Part shown: positions 53,441-61,937 of the stretch, piece by piece
How the letters are laid out: each line of letters begins with the position of its first letter
How positions within the stretch are numbered: the first letter of the stretch is position 1
NCBI RefSeq assembly: GCF_007971025.1
Contig: NZ_CP042436.1
Span: 1,860,001 to 1,924,000, forward strand
Direction: 5' to 3'
DNA: 64,000 nucleotides
Origin: Mucilaginibacter ginsenosidivorans
GTDB lineage: Bacteria; Bacteroidota; Bacteroidia; Sphingobacteriales; Sphingobacteriaceae
The notes under the pieces: model-generated
Databases searched by the model: none
Seen by the model: only the letters and a program-made list of their open reading frames with translations
What the model was told of the DNA's origin: nothing
Made by a program: the position numbers and the translations under genes

Positions 53441-53464
53441 TTTACTGTTTTAAGCGACAAAGAT

Positions 53465-55162
53465 ATGAATAAACGGTGGGCGATAAGGGAGAGGCCGGGT
53501 AATGATGATGTAATAAAACTGGCTTCGGAACTTGGCATCGATACTGTTTTAAGTACTTTATTGCTCCAGCGCGGCGTCAAAACTTATGATGAGGCCCGCT
53601 ACTTTTTCCGACCCGACCTTCGGCATTTGCACGACCCCTTCCTGATGCGGGACATGGAAAGGGCCATAGAACGAATTGAAATAGCTATTGCGTCGGGTGA
53701 AAAAATACTGATCTACGGTGACTATGATGTGGATGGCACCACGGCTGTATCGCTGGTTTACAGTTTTTTCAAAAAGTTTTATTATAATCTTGAATATTAC
53801 ATACCCGACCGTTACCGCGAGGGTTATGGTATTTCAACAGAGGGGATAGACTATGCTGCTGCTAATGGCTTCAGCCTGATCATCGCTTTGGATTGCGGGA
53901 TCAAATCGGTGGATAAGATAGCTTATGCGAACACGCTTGGTGTTGATTTTATTATTTGCGACCATCACCTGCCGGGAAGTGAACTACCTGCGGCGGTGGC
54001 TGTGCTTGACCCGAAAAGGAGTGATTGCGATTATCCTTATAAGGAACTTTCGGGTTGTGGTATCGGCTTTAAACTGGTGCAGGCCTACGCCGAAAAGAAT
54101 GATATTGATATCGGGGAAGTAACCCGTTATCTCGACCTGGTTGCCATCAGTATAGCATGCGACATTGTACATATTACAGGTGAGAACCGCGTACTTGCTT
54201 ATTTTGGGTTGCAAAAGATCAATAATGATCCGTGTATTGGCGTTAAGTCGCTGATGGGCGTTTCGGGGCGGACGGGCAACTATGCCATATCGGATGTGGT
54301 ATTTGCACTTGGTCCGCGCATTAACGCGGCAGGGCGCATTGACGACGCGAAACACGCGGTCGAACTGCTTACTGCCTGCGATGAAGAAACGGCCACGGAA
54401 AAGGGTATGCTGATCAATACAAAAAACGCCGAACGCAAGGGGCACGATCAGAACATTACCGATGAGGCGTTAAGCATGATCGGTAACGATGAGGTGATGA
54501 TGGGCCGAAAATCGACCGTGGTTTTTAACGAGAACTGGCATAAAGGAGTTATCGGAATTGTCGCATCGCGGCTAACCGAAAAATATTATCGGCCAACCGT
54601 CGTTCTAACCCGGTCGAACGGGCATGTTGCGGGTTCGGCAAGGTCAGTGTTCGGGTACGATCTGTATGAGGCCCTGTACGAATGCAAAGACCTGCTGATA
54701 CAGTTCGGCGGGCATAAATACGCTGCCGGGTTAACCATGCTGCCTGAAAATATTGAGGCTTTTACCGATAAGTTTGAGGCAGTGGTAAGCGCCACCATTA
54801 CTGATGAACAACTGGTGCAGGAAATAAAAATTGATGCCGAATTGGAGTTAAAACAAATAGAACCAAAGTTTTTCAGGATATTGAACCAGTTCGGGCCGTT
54901 TGGGCCTGAGAATATGGCGCCGATGTTTATCAGCAAAGGTGTTAAAGTTAACGGTTACGCTGGTTTGGCGGGAGAGCAGCACCTGAAAATGTCGGTGATG
55001 CAGGAAGGCTCGCCGACGTTCGATTGTATCGGCTTTGGCCTGGGTAACCACGTGGCAGAAGTAAGTGAGAAGAAGCCTTTCGATATTTGTTATACAATAG
55101 AAGAAAATATCTGGCGCGACAGGCGTTCGATACAGTTGAATATAAAAGGGATACGATTTTAG
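53465..55162 (+). CDS. recJ: Single-stranded-DNA-specific exonuclease RecJ
   Basis: A 565-aa RecJ. DHH-family motifs: ILIYGDYDVDGTTA (motif I), ALDCGIKSV, ICDHHLPG (DHH motif), LDPKRSDCDYP, SGCGIGFKL, and DHHA1-domain segments SARSVFGYDLYEAL and FGGHKYAAGLTM. It degrades single-stranded DNA 5'->3' in recombination and mismatch repair. The start at ATG 53465 is chosen because upstream codons in the frame translate the TGCACATC word repeat; length then fits the family. Confidence 0.95.
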   Translation: MNKRWAIRERPGNDDVIKLASELGIDTVLSTLLLQRGVKTYDEARYFFRPDLRHLHDPFLMRDMERAIERIEIAIASGEKILIYGDYDVDGTTAVSLVYSFFKKFYYNLEYYIPDRYREGYGISTEGIDYAAANGFSLIIALDCGIKSVDKIAYANTLGVDFIICDHHLPGSELPAAVAVLDPKRSDCDYPYKELSGCGIGFKLVQAYAEKNDIDIGEVTRYLDLVAISIACDIVHITGENRVLAYFGLQKINNDPCIGVKSLMGVSGRTGNYAISDVVFALGPRINAAGRIDDAKHAVELLTACDEETATEKGMLINTKNAERKGHDQNITDEALSMIGNDEVMMGRKSTVVFNENWHKGVIGIVASRLTEKYYRPTVVLTRSNGHVAGSARSVFGYDLYEALYECKDLLIQFGGHKYAAGLTMLPENIEAFTDKFEAVVSATITDEQLVQEIKIDAELELKQIEPKFFRILNQFGPFGPENMAPMFISKGVKVNGYAGLAGEQHLKMSVMQEGSPTFDCIGFGLGNHVAEVSEKKPFDICYTIEENIWRDRRSIQLNIKGIRF

Positions 55163-55170
55163 ATTTTAGA

Positions 55171-55223
55171 TTTACGAATTACGATTGCAGGCAAATCGTA
55201 ATCCGTAAATCGTAATTCGTAAA
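55171..55223. repeat. 16-bp perfect hairpin before lptB start
   Basis: TTTACGAATTACGATT (55171-55186) and AATCGTAATTCGTAAA (55208-55223) are perfect complements with a 21-nt loop that itself holds ATCGTAATCCGTAA. The right arm ends 5 bp before the lptB ATG, so it would block the ribosome site if formed. Confidence 0.7.
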
Positions 55224-55228
55224 TAATA

Positions 55229-55966
55229 ATGATTTTAAAAGCAAACGACTTAGTTAAAAAATATAAGCAACGCGCTGTTGTAAACCACGTATCGTTCGAG
55301 GTTTCGCAGGGCGAGATAGTGGGATTACTGGGGCCGAACGGCGCGGGTAAGACAACTTCCTTCTACATGATAGTTGGGTTGATAAAGCCAAACGAGGGAA
55401 CTATTTATCTTGACGACGAGAACATCACTACCGACCCCATGTACCGCCGCGCACAAAAAGGAATAGGTTACCTGGCGCAGGAAGCATCGGTTTTCCGCAA
55501 GCTTTCGGTAGAGGATAACATTAAGGCTGTGCTGGAAATGGGTACAATGCCCAAAGAACGGCAGCGGGATAAACTGGAGCAGTTGATAGATGAATTTAGT
55601 CTGCATAAAGTACGCAAGAACCGTGGCGACCTGCTTTCGGGCGGGGAGCGGCGTCGCACCGAAATAGCCCGGGCGCTGGCTGCCGAGCCAAACTTTATAT
55701 TGCTGGATGAACCCTTTGCCGGTGTGGACCCGATAGCCGTGGAGGAGATACAGGCAATGGTGGCCAAACTAAAGCATCGCAATATAGGCATCCTGATAAC
55801 CGACCATAACGTGCAGGAAACCCTGTCGATAACCGACCGTGCATACCTGCTTTTTGAAGGGAAAATATTGGAATCGGGCGTGCCGGAGGTTTTAGCTGAG
55901 AATGAAATGGTAAGAAAAGTGTATCTTGGTTCAAACTTTGTGCTGAAACGCAAGACCTTCGTTTAA
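55229..55966 (+). CDS. lptB: LptB-type ABC transporter ATP-binding protein
   Basis: A 245-aa ATPase. Walker [11 protein letters not shown]-loop region [10 protein letters not shown], signature [17 protein letters not shown] (as in LptB, with SGGE), Walker [15 protein letters not shown]-loop [10 protein letters not shown]. The [20 protein letters not shown] and [19 protein letters not shown] stretches are distinctive for LptB, which powers lipopolysaccharide transport with LptFG to LptC. The gene is 67 bp after recJ, with a hairpin in between. Confidence 0.93.
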   Translation: MILKANDLVKKYKQRAVVNHVSFEVSQGEIVGLLGPNGAGKTTSFYMIVGLIKPNEGTIYLDDENITTDPMYRRAQKGIGYLAQEASVFRKLSVEDNIKAVLEMGTMPKERQRDKLEQLIDEFSLHKVRKNRGDLLSGGERRRTEIARALAAEPNFILLDEPFAGVDPIAVEEIQAMVAKLKHRNIGILITDHNVQETLSITDRAYLLFEGKILESGVPEVLAENEMVRKVYLGSNFVLKRKTFV

Positions 55967-55974
55967 GCATTTGG

Positions 55975-56098
55975 GGTTTGTTATCAGGCATTGGATAATG
56001 CGGGAAACCAACGACCAATGCTACGAAGCAAATGCCAGCGAAGCGGAGTGACCAATGCCTAATGACCATTGACCATTGACCAATGACTATCGCCTGAA
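55975..56098. repeat. ACCATTGACC / ACCAATG word repeat
   Basis: Repeats of (T)GACCATTGACCATTGACCAATGA and ACCAATG variants with complementary GGCATTGG and TCATTGGTC sense. It lies between lptB and the next gene, without coding capacity. Confidence 0.6.
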
Positions 56099-56100
56099 AT

Positions 56101-57621
56101 ATGCCAATTATCAACTCTGTATTTACCTGGTTCATCAAAAAGCGTATCCACCAGATAGAGCTTTTTAAGAAATATCCCAATGAAGTGCAGGAAGAATGGT
56201 TCGAGCAATTGATATCAGAAGCGGAAGGAACCGAATGGGGCAGGAAGTATCATTACAAGGATATAAGCAGCCTTAAAAATTTTAAGGAACAGGTGCCCAT
56301 TCAAAATTATGACACCCTGAAGCCCTATATCGAAAGGATGCTGAAGGGCGAGCAAAATGTGCTTTGGCCCACCGAGATCAGGTGGTTTGCCAAATCGTCA
56401 GGTACCACCAGCGACCGCAGCAAATTTATCCCGGTGAGTGAGGAATCGTTGGAGGAATGCCATTTTAAAGGCGGCAAGGATATGCTGACCCTGTATTTCA
56501 ACAACCGGCCAAATGCGAGGATATTTACTGGAAAATCGTTAACACTTGGCGGCAGCCACCAGGTGAACCAGCTTTATGCTGACACTTTTTTTGGCGATCT
56601 GTCGGCGGTGATCATGAAAAACCTGCCGCTTTGGGCCGAATTTTACCGCACACCCCATCTTGATATAGCCCTGCTGGAGAATTTTGAAGAGAAAATAGAA
56701 AAGATGGCCCACGCCACTAAAGATGTGAATGTGACCAGCCTGAGCGGCGTGCCAACATGGAATATCCTGTTATTTAAACGCATACTCGAAATAACGGGCA
56801 AAAGCAACCTGCTTGAAGTATGGCCGAACCTGGAACTATACTTTCATGGGGCGGTGAATTTTACGCCGTATCGCGAGCAGTTCAGGCAGCTGATACCAGC
56901 CGATGATATGTATTACCTGGAAACCTATAACGCCTCGGAGGGCTTTTTTGGTTTGCAGGACCAACCCGATTCGGACGATATGCTGCTGATGCTGGATTAC
57001 GGCATATTTTACGAATTTTTGCCGCTGGAACACCTGCACGATGAAAATCCGAAGACACTCTCGCTTGATGAAGTGGAGCTGGGAAAAAACTACGCACTCA
57101 TTATAAGCACCAACGCCGGTTTGTGGCGTTATATGATAGGCGATACCATCCGCTTCTCATCGCTTTCGCCATACCGGATACAGATAACCGGCAGAACCAA
57201 ACATTATATAAATGCCTTTGGCGAGGAACTGATCATCGACAATGCCGAACGTGCACTGGACGAGGCCTGCAGGCAAACCGGCGCCATCATCAAAGAATAT
57301 ACCGCCGCCCCCGTTTACTTTAAAGGCGACGAATGCGGCGCGCATGAGTGGGTCATCGAATTTGAGCAAAAGCCTGCTGAGTTCGACCGCTTTGTCGACT
57401 TGCTGGACGAAACACTGCGCCGCATCAACTCCGATTACGATGCCAAGCGCTTTAAAGATATGGCCCTGCGCCGCCCCATTGTGCGCGTTGCACCGGAAGG
57501 TACCTTCTTTAACTGGATGAAAGAAAAAGGCAAACTCGGCGGTCAGCATAAAGTGCCGCGCTTAGCCAATGACCGCGAGTATATCGATTCGATATTGTTG
57601 CTGATGGAGTTGGTGGGGTAA
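56101..57621 (+). CDS. GH3 auxin-responsive-promoter family protein
   Basis: A 506-aa protein of the GH3 (acyl-adenylate/amide synthetase) family, not a glycosidase. Seen: WFAKSSGTTSDRSKFIPVS, the ATP/AMP-binding STS loop, LNLEVWPNLELYFHGAVNF, YNASEGFFGLQDQPDSDDM, WRYMIGDTIRFSSLSPYRIQITGRTKHYINAFGEELI, and a C-terminal GQHKVPRL segment. Plant relatives join amino acids to auxin or jasmonate; bacterial ones have unknown acyl and amine partners. The gene follows the word repeat at 55975. Confidence 0.9.
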   Translation: MPIINSVFTWFIKKRIHQIELFKKYPNEVQEEWFEQLISEAEGTEWGRKYHYKDISSLKNFKEQVPIQNYDTLKPYIERMLKGEQNVLWPTEIRWFAKSSGTTSDRSKFIPVSEESLEECHFKGGKDMLTLYFNNRPNARIFTGKSLTLGGSHQVNQLYADTFFGDLSAVIMKNLPLWAEFYRTPHLDIALLENFEEKIEKMAHATKDVNVTSLSGVPTWNILLFKRILEITGKSNLLEVWPNLELYFHGAVNFTPYREQFRQLIPADDMYYLETYNASEGFFGLQDQPDSDDMLLMLDYGIFYEFLPLEHLHDENPKTLSLDEVELGKNYALIISTNAGLWRYMIGDTIRFSSLSPYRIQITGRTKHYINAFGEELIIDNAERALDEACRQTGAIIKEYTAAPVYFKGDECGAHEWVIEFEQKPAEFDRFVDLLDETLRRINSDYDAKRFKDMALRRPIVRVAPEGTFFNWMKEKGKLGGQHKVPRLANDREYIDSILLLMELVG

Positions 57622-57642
57622 GCGGGCGTCGTTTATCAGCGG

Positions 57643-58104
57643 TCACAACTTTTTTCCAAAACAAACGCTTGTTTCCATCCCCACATAAGGGCCGTAGTTC
57701 GGGATCATTTCATAACCCTGTTTTTCATAAAAGGCAATGGCCTCCAGTTGTTTGTTGGCGGTTTCCAGGATAGCCGAGGAATATCCTTCTTCTTTTGCCC
57801 ATACCTCCAGCTCATTCAGTATAGATGATGCCAGCCCCTGGTTGCGTTCGCCGGTCTTAACAAACATCCGTTTTATCTCAGCCGTATTTTTATCGATCCT
57901 TTTAAAGCATCCGCAACCCGCGGGGGCGTCGTTTACATAAGCTATCACTACAGTGTCGAGGTTGCTTATCTGGTTAAATTTGTCGTATACCACCTGCAAT
58001 TCGCCATACTTTTCGTGCAGCTCGTGGTTAAGCAATGCTGCCAGGTAGGGGAAGTCCGGGTCGTTAGCCTCGGTCCGTTTTATCGTGATCGATTTTGCGG
58101 GCAT
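57643..58104 (-). CDS. GNAT N-acetyltransferase (first of a tandem pair)
   Basis: A 153-aa GNAT. AEIKRMFVKTGERNQGLASSILNEL is the acetyl-CoA pyrophosphate loop (Q/RxxGxG/A form, RNQGLA), ILETANKQLEAIAFYEKQGY the fourth motif. VGCGCF-like PAGCGCF strand precedes. Acceptor unknown. The neighbour 58142-58606 is a paralogue with the same order of motifs; they are 37 bp apart on the same strand. The two probably arose by tandem duplication. Confidence 0.88.
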   Translation of the reverse strand: MPAKSITIKRTEANDPDFPYLAALLNHELHEKYGELQVVYDKFNQISNLDTVVIAYVNDAPAGCGCFKRIDKNTAEIKRMFVKTGERNQGLASSILNELEVWAKEEGYSSAILETANKQLEAIAFYEKQGYEMIPNYGPYVGMETSVCFGKKL

Positions 58105-58141
58105 GGTCGCGTGTCAAATCCTGCCCTAAGATAATGAAGAA

Positions 58142-58606
58142 TTACAATTTTTTACGCATGCAAATGCTGTTATCCAGGCCATCGTAGGGGCCATAGTTGA
58201 TGGTGGTGGCATAGCCCGACCGTTCGTAAAGGTGAATTGCCTCCGGCTGTTTCCGGCCGGTTTCGAGTATAGCGTGAGTAAAACCTTTTTCCCTCGCCCA
58301 TAGTTCCAGTTCGTTCAGTATGCGGGTGGCAATACCCAGGCCGCGATGCGACGGTTCAACGTACATCCGTTTGATCTCGACCGTGTTATCGCTGAATTTA
58401 CGGAAGCAGCCGCAACCTACTGCCTGCTGTTCGTCATAAGCGATAACTATGGTATCTACATTGCCTACCTGGTTTAATTCGTTGTAAATTGATTGCACGG
58501 TACCATAACGTTCGCGCAAGTCATGGTCCATCAAAACCACGAGGTATTGAAAATCGCGGTTGGCGCTGTCGGTTCGGAGCAACGTAACCAGGCTGTTTTT
58601 GTTCAT
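58142..58606 (-). CDS. GNAT N-acetyltransferase (second of a tandem pair)
   Basis: A 154-aa paralogue of the preceding gene: AVGCGCFRKFSDNTVEIKRMYVEPSHRGLGIATRILNEL (RGLGIA), then ILETGRKQPEAIHLYERSGY. The N-terminal half differs more. Both end in a NYGPY-x-G-[LM] segment. Transcribed before the other gene of the pair. Substrate unknown. Confidence 0.88.
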   Translation of the reverse strand: MNKNSLVTLLRTDSANRDFQYLVVLMDHDLRERYGTVQSIYNELNQVGNVDTIVIAYDEQQAVGCGCFRKFSDNTVEIKRMYVEPSHRGLGIATRILNELELWAREKGFTHAILETGRKQPEAIHLYERSGYATTINYGPYDGLDNSICMRKKL

Positions 58607-58685
58607 AAGTTAAGCAGACCATTAAAGCATATTACAATGCCACAATGTTTTCGACACTAAAAGTAAATAATTAGAATGAAAACTG

Positions 58686-59027
58686 TCAGGATATGGTGCT
58701 AATTTTATGGGAAACGGCACCGCTATTTACAGCAAAGGCCTCCCTTAAAACGGCCTTAATGCGCAACCACAGATTTTTACGCACCGGCGTTGCGTTTAAA
58801 CCGTCGCCGGGCAGCTCGTCTGCCGGGGTATCATTGGGGTTATCGGCAAATTCTTCAAAATTTTCGCGAAGTACCTTTTCGCGGATATCGGGCACACGAT
58901 TTACGATCTCATCGAGTTCTGTAAGCTCGCTAAGGGTAGCTGTGCCTGCCTTTTGCCTTTTGATGAGGATATAGTACCTGTCCTGCGAGAAGGTGCGGCG
59001 TTCAAGTTTTTTGCGGAAATAAGACAT
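58686..59027 (-). CDS. Small protein with anti-sigma-like helical motif
   Basis: A 113-aa cytoplasmic protein. ATG 59027 (MSYFRKKLERRTF) is taken; an earlier in-frame start at 59063 is unlikely. LIKRQKAGTATLSELTELDEIVNRVPDIREKVLRENF has the same form as the 70-aa protein at 33847 (A-x-ATxxEL-x-ELDE-[IL]-x-x-R-x-P-x-x-R). After it come an acidic linker (NPNDTPADELPGDG) and a basic C-terminal helix (VRKNLWLRIKAVLREAF). It could be a small anti-sigma-type regulator or adaptor. No partner is adjacent. Confidence 0.55.
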   Translation of the reverse strand: MSYFRKKLERRTFSQDRYYILIKRQKAGTATLSELTELDEIVNRVPDIREKVLRENFEEFADNPNDTPADELPGDGLNATPVRKNLWLRIKAVLREAFAVNSGAVSHKISTIS

Positions 59028-59227
59028 ATTAAATACTTTCCGAAAAGCATACAACAAATGCAATGCCGATTATTTAACCAATTAATAATCAATATATTAA
59101 ACGAATAAATATTGTGTCAAATGATCTATTTTGATACAATATGCTGTTCGTTTTCGTACGGGGTAAGGAAAAAAGATATGAGTTGTTACATAGTATCGAA
59201 AATGCCCGTAATGGTAAAAAAGCGATT

Positions 59228-59614
59228 ATGAGAAAGTTACTGGTTTCGCTGGCCTTAACGACGGTCATTTTTACATCCTGCAAAAAAACGGAAATATCAC
59301 CAGGCCTTATTGGAAAGTGGGAATTGAGGCATGCATCCGGAGGATGGGGGCACGATTCGACGTATGTCGCCGGCAACGGGAATATTTATCAATTTAATCC
59401 GGACAGCACCTACAAACTATACGACAACGGGGCGCTAACCTCGTCTGGCAGGTTTCATATTCGTAAGGGCAACAATTTCCAGGTACCATCTTTAAACACC
59501 ATTTATTTTGATAACAGCGCCTATGGCGATGTTATAGAGATAAACGCGACTAAACTGACCATAGGAACCACGATTGCCGACGGTGTTGCTTATGAATATG
59601 TAAAGATAAAATAA
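59228..59614 (+). CDS. Small lipoprotein A of tandem family
   Basis: A 128-aa lipoprotein (lipobox TVIFTSCKK). The body is LIGKWELRHASG, then NIYQFNPDSTYKLYDNGAL, SGRFHIRKGN, and a C-terminal strand. The 'G-K-W-E...QFNPDSTYK' arrangement is a small beta-barrel seen in many Bacteroidota lipoproteins. ATG 59228 is chosen over a distant upstream start because it begins the signal peptide. The next two genes are paralogues. Confidence 0.8.
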   Translation: MRKLLVSLALTTVIFTSCKKTEISPGLIGKWELRHASGGWGHDSTYVAGNGNIYQFNPDSTYKLYDNGALTSSGRFHIRKGNNFQVPSLNTIYFDNSAYGDVIEINATKLTIGTTIADGVAYEYVKIK

Positions 59615-59615
59615 T

Positions 59616-60008
59616 ATGAAAAGGTGTTTTTTACTCATTGCTGTGCTGATAACTGTCACGGCCTGCAAAAAAGATAAAGTAATTATATCTCCGGGTCTTT
59701 TCGGCAAATGGGAGATGCGGCTGAAAATGGGCAGCATAGCCGGGTTCGATTCGACCTTTAAAGCCGGTAATGGGCGGATATTGCAATTTAAAAGCGACAG
59801 CACTTATTTGCAGTACAGCAAAAACAGGGTTGTTAACCGGGGCACGTTTCATATCAGGCCAAGTGATTTTCCTTCGCCGGGCTCAAAGGCGATATCCTTT
59901 GATGGCAGTGGTTATGCAGATGTTTTCATCCTGAAGGGCGATAGCCTCCAGATAGGCATGGATTTCGATGACGGGGTAGAAACCCATTATGTGAAGATAT
60001 CAGATTAA
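59616..60008 (+). CDS. Small lipoprotein B of tandem family
   Basis: A 130-aa lipoprotein (lipobox VTVTACKK), starting 1 bp after the stop of lipoprotein A. LFGKWEMRLKMG, ILQFKSDSTYLQYSKN, RGTFHIRPSD repeat the family pattern. Tandem duplication with divergence. Function unknown. Confidence 0.8.
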   Translation: MKRCFLLIAVLITVTACKKDKVIISPGLFGKWEMRLKMGSIAGFDSTFKAGNGRILQFKSDSTYLQYSKNRVVNRGTFHIRPSDFPSPGSKAISFDGSGYADVFILKGDSLQIGMDFDDGVETHYVKISD

Positions 60009-60018
60009 ACATAGTTAT

Positions 60019-60419
60019 ATGAAACGGATTTTGATGATGGTTGCCGTGGTATGCAGTTTTACCGCGTGTAAAAAAACAAAAACATTGCTCCTGTAATTTT
60101 CGGTAAATGGGAATTGCATAGCAGGCATGGGGGCAACATTACACCGCCTGATACCACATATAGAGTGGGCAACGGTAACATTTTGCAGTTTAACAGCGAT
60201 AGCACCTTTAAACAGTACTTTGACGGTACGCTGGTGTACCAGGGAGTTTTTCATATCAAAAAAAACGGTTATTCGATGAACCAACACACTTATGATGAAT
60301 TATACATTGGCAACAACGCCAATTTTACGTCGCTGATAAGTATTGCCGGGACGCTTATGACGCTGACGCCCCTGGTACCCGATGAGGGTACAACGGAGTA
60401 TATTAAACTCGAGAATTAA
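60019..60419 (+). pseudogene. Small lipoprotein C, frameshifted third copy
   Basis: ATG 60019 opens a signal peptide ending in lipobox SFTACKK, but the frame stops at TAA (60094-60096) after KTKTLLL. One frame over, the sequence continues as NIAPVIFGKWELHSRHG, NILQFNSDSTFKQYFDG and GVFHIKKNG to the stop at 60417-60419, aligned with the two paralogues. Adding one base in the A7 or A5 run after the lipobox cysteine would restore it. Phase variation, ribosomal slippage, a true null mutation or a sequencing error are all possible. Confidence 0.75.
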
Positions 60420-61273
60420 TTACCTACCGCGGCAGTATATATTTTAACCGCTTCAACTGCCTCCTTTACATCATGCACACGCAGGATGCCGGCGCCTTTC
60501 ATCAGCGCTATAGTATTTAATGCAGTAGTGGCGTTTAATGCTTCTTCGGCAGTACCGCCGGTTACGCTGTAAACCATGCGTTTGCGGGATACGCCAACAA
60601 GAATGGGTAATTGCAGCATCGCCAGGCCCTGCAGGCGGTTCATCAGGGCGTAGCTTTGCCCGGGCATTTTGGCAAAGCCGAAACCGGGGTCGATGATGAC
60701 ATCGTGTACACCCAGTCGGGTTAATTGATAGGTTCGCTCCGCGAAATAATCAAGTACTTCTATAAAGATATCGTCATATTTTGCCAGCTGGTTCATGGTT
60801 TGCGGAGTGCCCTTCATGTGCATCAGGATATAAGGCACCTGAAGTCGCGCTACCATGGCAAACATATTTCCGTCCAGTTGCCCGCCCGAAATATCGTTAA
60901 TGATGTGCGCGCCAGCTGCGATGGCCGCTTCGGCGACATTGGACCGGAAAGTGTCAATAGATAATATCGCATCCGGCTGAGCTTTTGCAATCGCCTCTAC
61001 AACAGGTAATAACCTGTCCGTTTCCTCCTGTTCCGAATTATCATCCGCCCCAGGGCGTGACGAGTAGGCGCCGATATCAAGCATAGCTGCGCCTTCGTTC
61101 AGCATTTTTTCCGCCTGCTGCAAGGCTGATGAAACATCCATTTTTCGGCTGCCTGCATAAAAGGAGTCGGGCGTGATATTAATAATGCCCATCACCCTTG
61201 GTTTGGCCAGATCAATGAGTTTACCTCCCGCATTGATGGTTCCTTTTTTGCGAAAAAATGTATCTTTAGCCAC
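60416..61273 (-). CDS. folP: Dihydropteroate synthase
   Basis: A 285-aa DHPS TIM barrel. MGIINITPDSFYAGSR is the pterin/phosphate loop, ALSID-type LSIDTFRSNVAEAAI, ISGGQLDGN, YILMHMKGTPQTM, DPGFGFAKMPGQSYAL, GVSRKRMV with the pABA-side Ser-Arg. It joins 6-hydroxymethyl-dihydropterin diphosphate to p-aminobenzoate in folate synthesis and is the sulphonamide target. Its 3' end overlaps the frameshifted lipoprotein gene by 4 bp. Confidence 0.96.
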   Translation of the reverse strand: MAKDTFFRKKGTINAGGKLIDLAKPRVMGIINITPDSFYAGSRKMDVSSALQQAEKMLNEGAAMLDIGAYSSRPGADDNSEQEETDRLLPVVEAIAKAQPDAILSIDTFRSNVAEAAIAAGAHIINDISGGQLDGNMFAMVARLQVPYILMHMKGTPQTMNQLAKYDDIFIEVLDYFAERTYQLTRLGVHDVIIDPGFGFAKMPGQSYALMNRLQGLAMLQLPILVGVSRKRMVYSVTGGTAEEALNATTALNTIALMKGAGILRVHDVKEAVEAVKIYTAAVGN

Positions 61274-61397
61274 GGTTTTGGTTGTAACGTTGTAATGTTG
61301 AAAGGTTGTAAAGTTACTCTACTTTTATAATCCTTTATAGCTATCCGGCTCAACATTTCAACTTTCCAACCTTGCAACTTTCCAACAAAGTAACACA
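61274..61397. repeat. GTTGAAAGGTTG / CAACATTTCAACTTTCC word repeat
   Basis: The divergent gap between folP and DUF1599 is made of permuted words GTTG, AAAGG, TTTCCAAC and CAACTTT, in one sense on the left and the complement on the right, so it can form an imperfect long hairpin. No coding capacity. Confidence 0.6.
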
Positions 61398-61937
61398 TTG
61401 AGTAACACAGCAGCAGAATACGACGCGGTAATAAAAAATTGCAAAGGGCTTTTTATGAAAAAGACCCGCGATTACGGTACCGCCTGGCGCATATTGCGTA
61501 TCGAATCCATCACCGACCAGATATTTATCAAAGCGCAGCGCATACGCACGCTGGAAGAAAAGAAAATATCGAAGGTGGACGAGGATATCACCGGCGAATA
61601 TATCGGCATCGTAAATTACTGCCTTATTGCCATGATGCAGCTGGATAGCGGTCCGGATACACCTACCGAGCTTTCGGTGGAGCACGTGAGCAAACTTTTC
61701 GACGAAAAGGCGAACGAAACGCGCGACCTGATGTTTGCCAAGAACCACGATTACGGCGAAGCCTGGCGCGACATGCGCGTAAGCTCGATGACCGACCTGA
61801 TACTGATGAAGCTGCTCCGCGTAAAACAGATAGAAGATAACAAGGGCCTTACCCTGGCGTCGGAAGGGGTGAAAGCCAACTACCAGGATATGCTGAACTA
61901 CGCCGTTTTCGCGTTGATAAAATTGGGAGTAAAATGA
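61398..61937 (+). CDS. DUF1599 protein with internal duplication
   Basis: A 179-aa protein of the 'nucleotide modification associated' DUF1599 family. It contains two copies of a unit: CKGLFMKKTRDYGTAWRILRIESITDQIFIKAQRIRTLEE and MFAKNHDYGEAWRDMRVSSMTDLILMKLLRVKQIED. Both end in a conserved VNYCLIAMMQL / LNYAVFALIKLG helix. A TTG start is required at 61398: in-frame ATG is absent until inside the first unit, and the N-terminus encoded from the TTG (SNTAAEYDAVIKNCK) fits the family. The stop overlaps the next start (ATGA). Confidence 0.8.
   Translation: MSNTAAEYDAVIKNCKGLFMKKTRDYGTAWRILRIESITDQIFIKAQRIRTLEEKKISKVDEDITGEYIGIVNYCLIAMMQLDSGPDTPTELSVEHVSKLFDEKANETRDLMFAKNHDYGEAWRDMRVSSMTDLILMKLLRVKQIEDNKGLTLASEGVKANYQDMLNYAVFALIKLGVK

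Noticed and set aside
53348..53464. A 39-codon N-terminal extension of RecJ
   Set aside because: It translates the TGCACATC word repeat and makes RecJ longer than its family; ATG 53465 gives the usual N-terminus.
57643..58606. Tandem GNAT pair as a toxin-antitoxin module
   Set aside because: The two are paralogous acetyltransferases of equal size; no DNA-binding antitoxin (RHH type) accompanies them.
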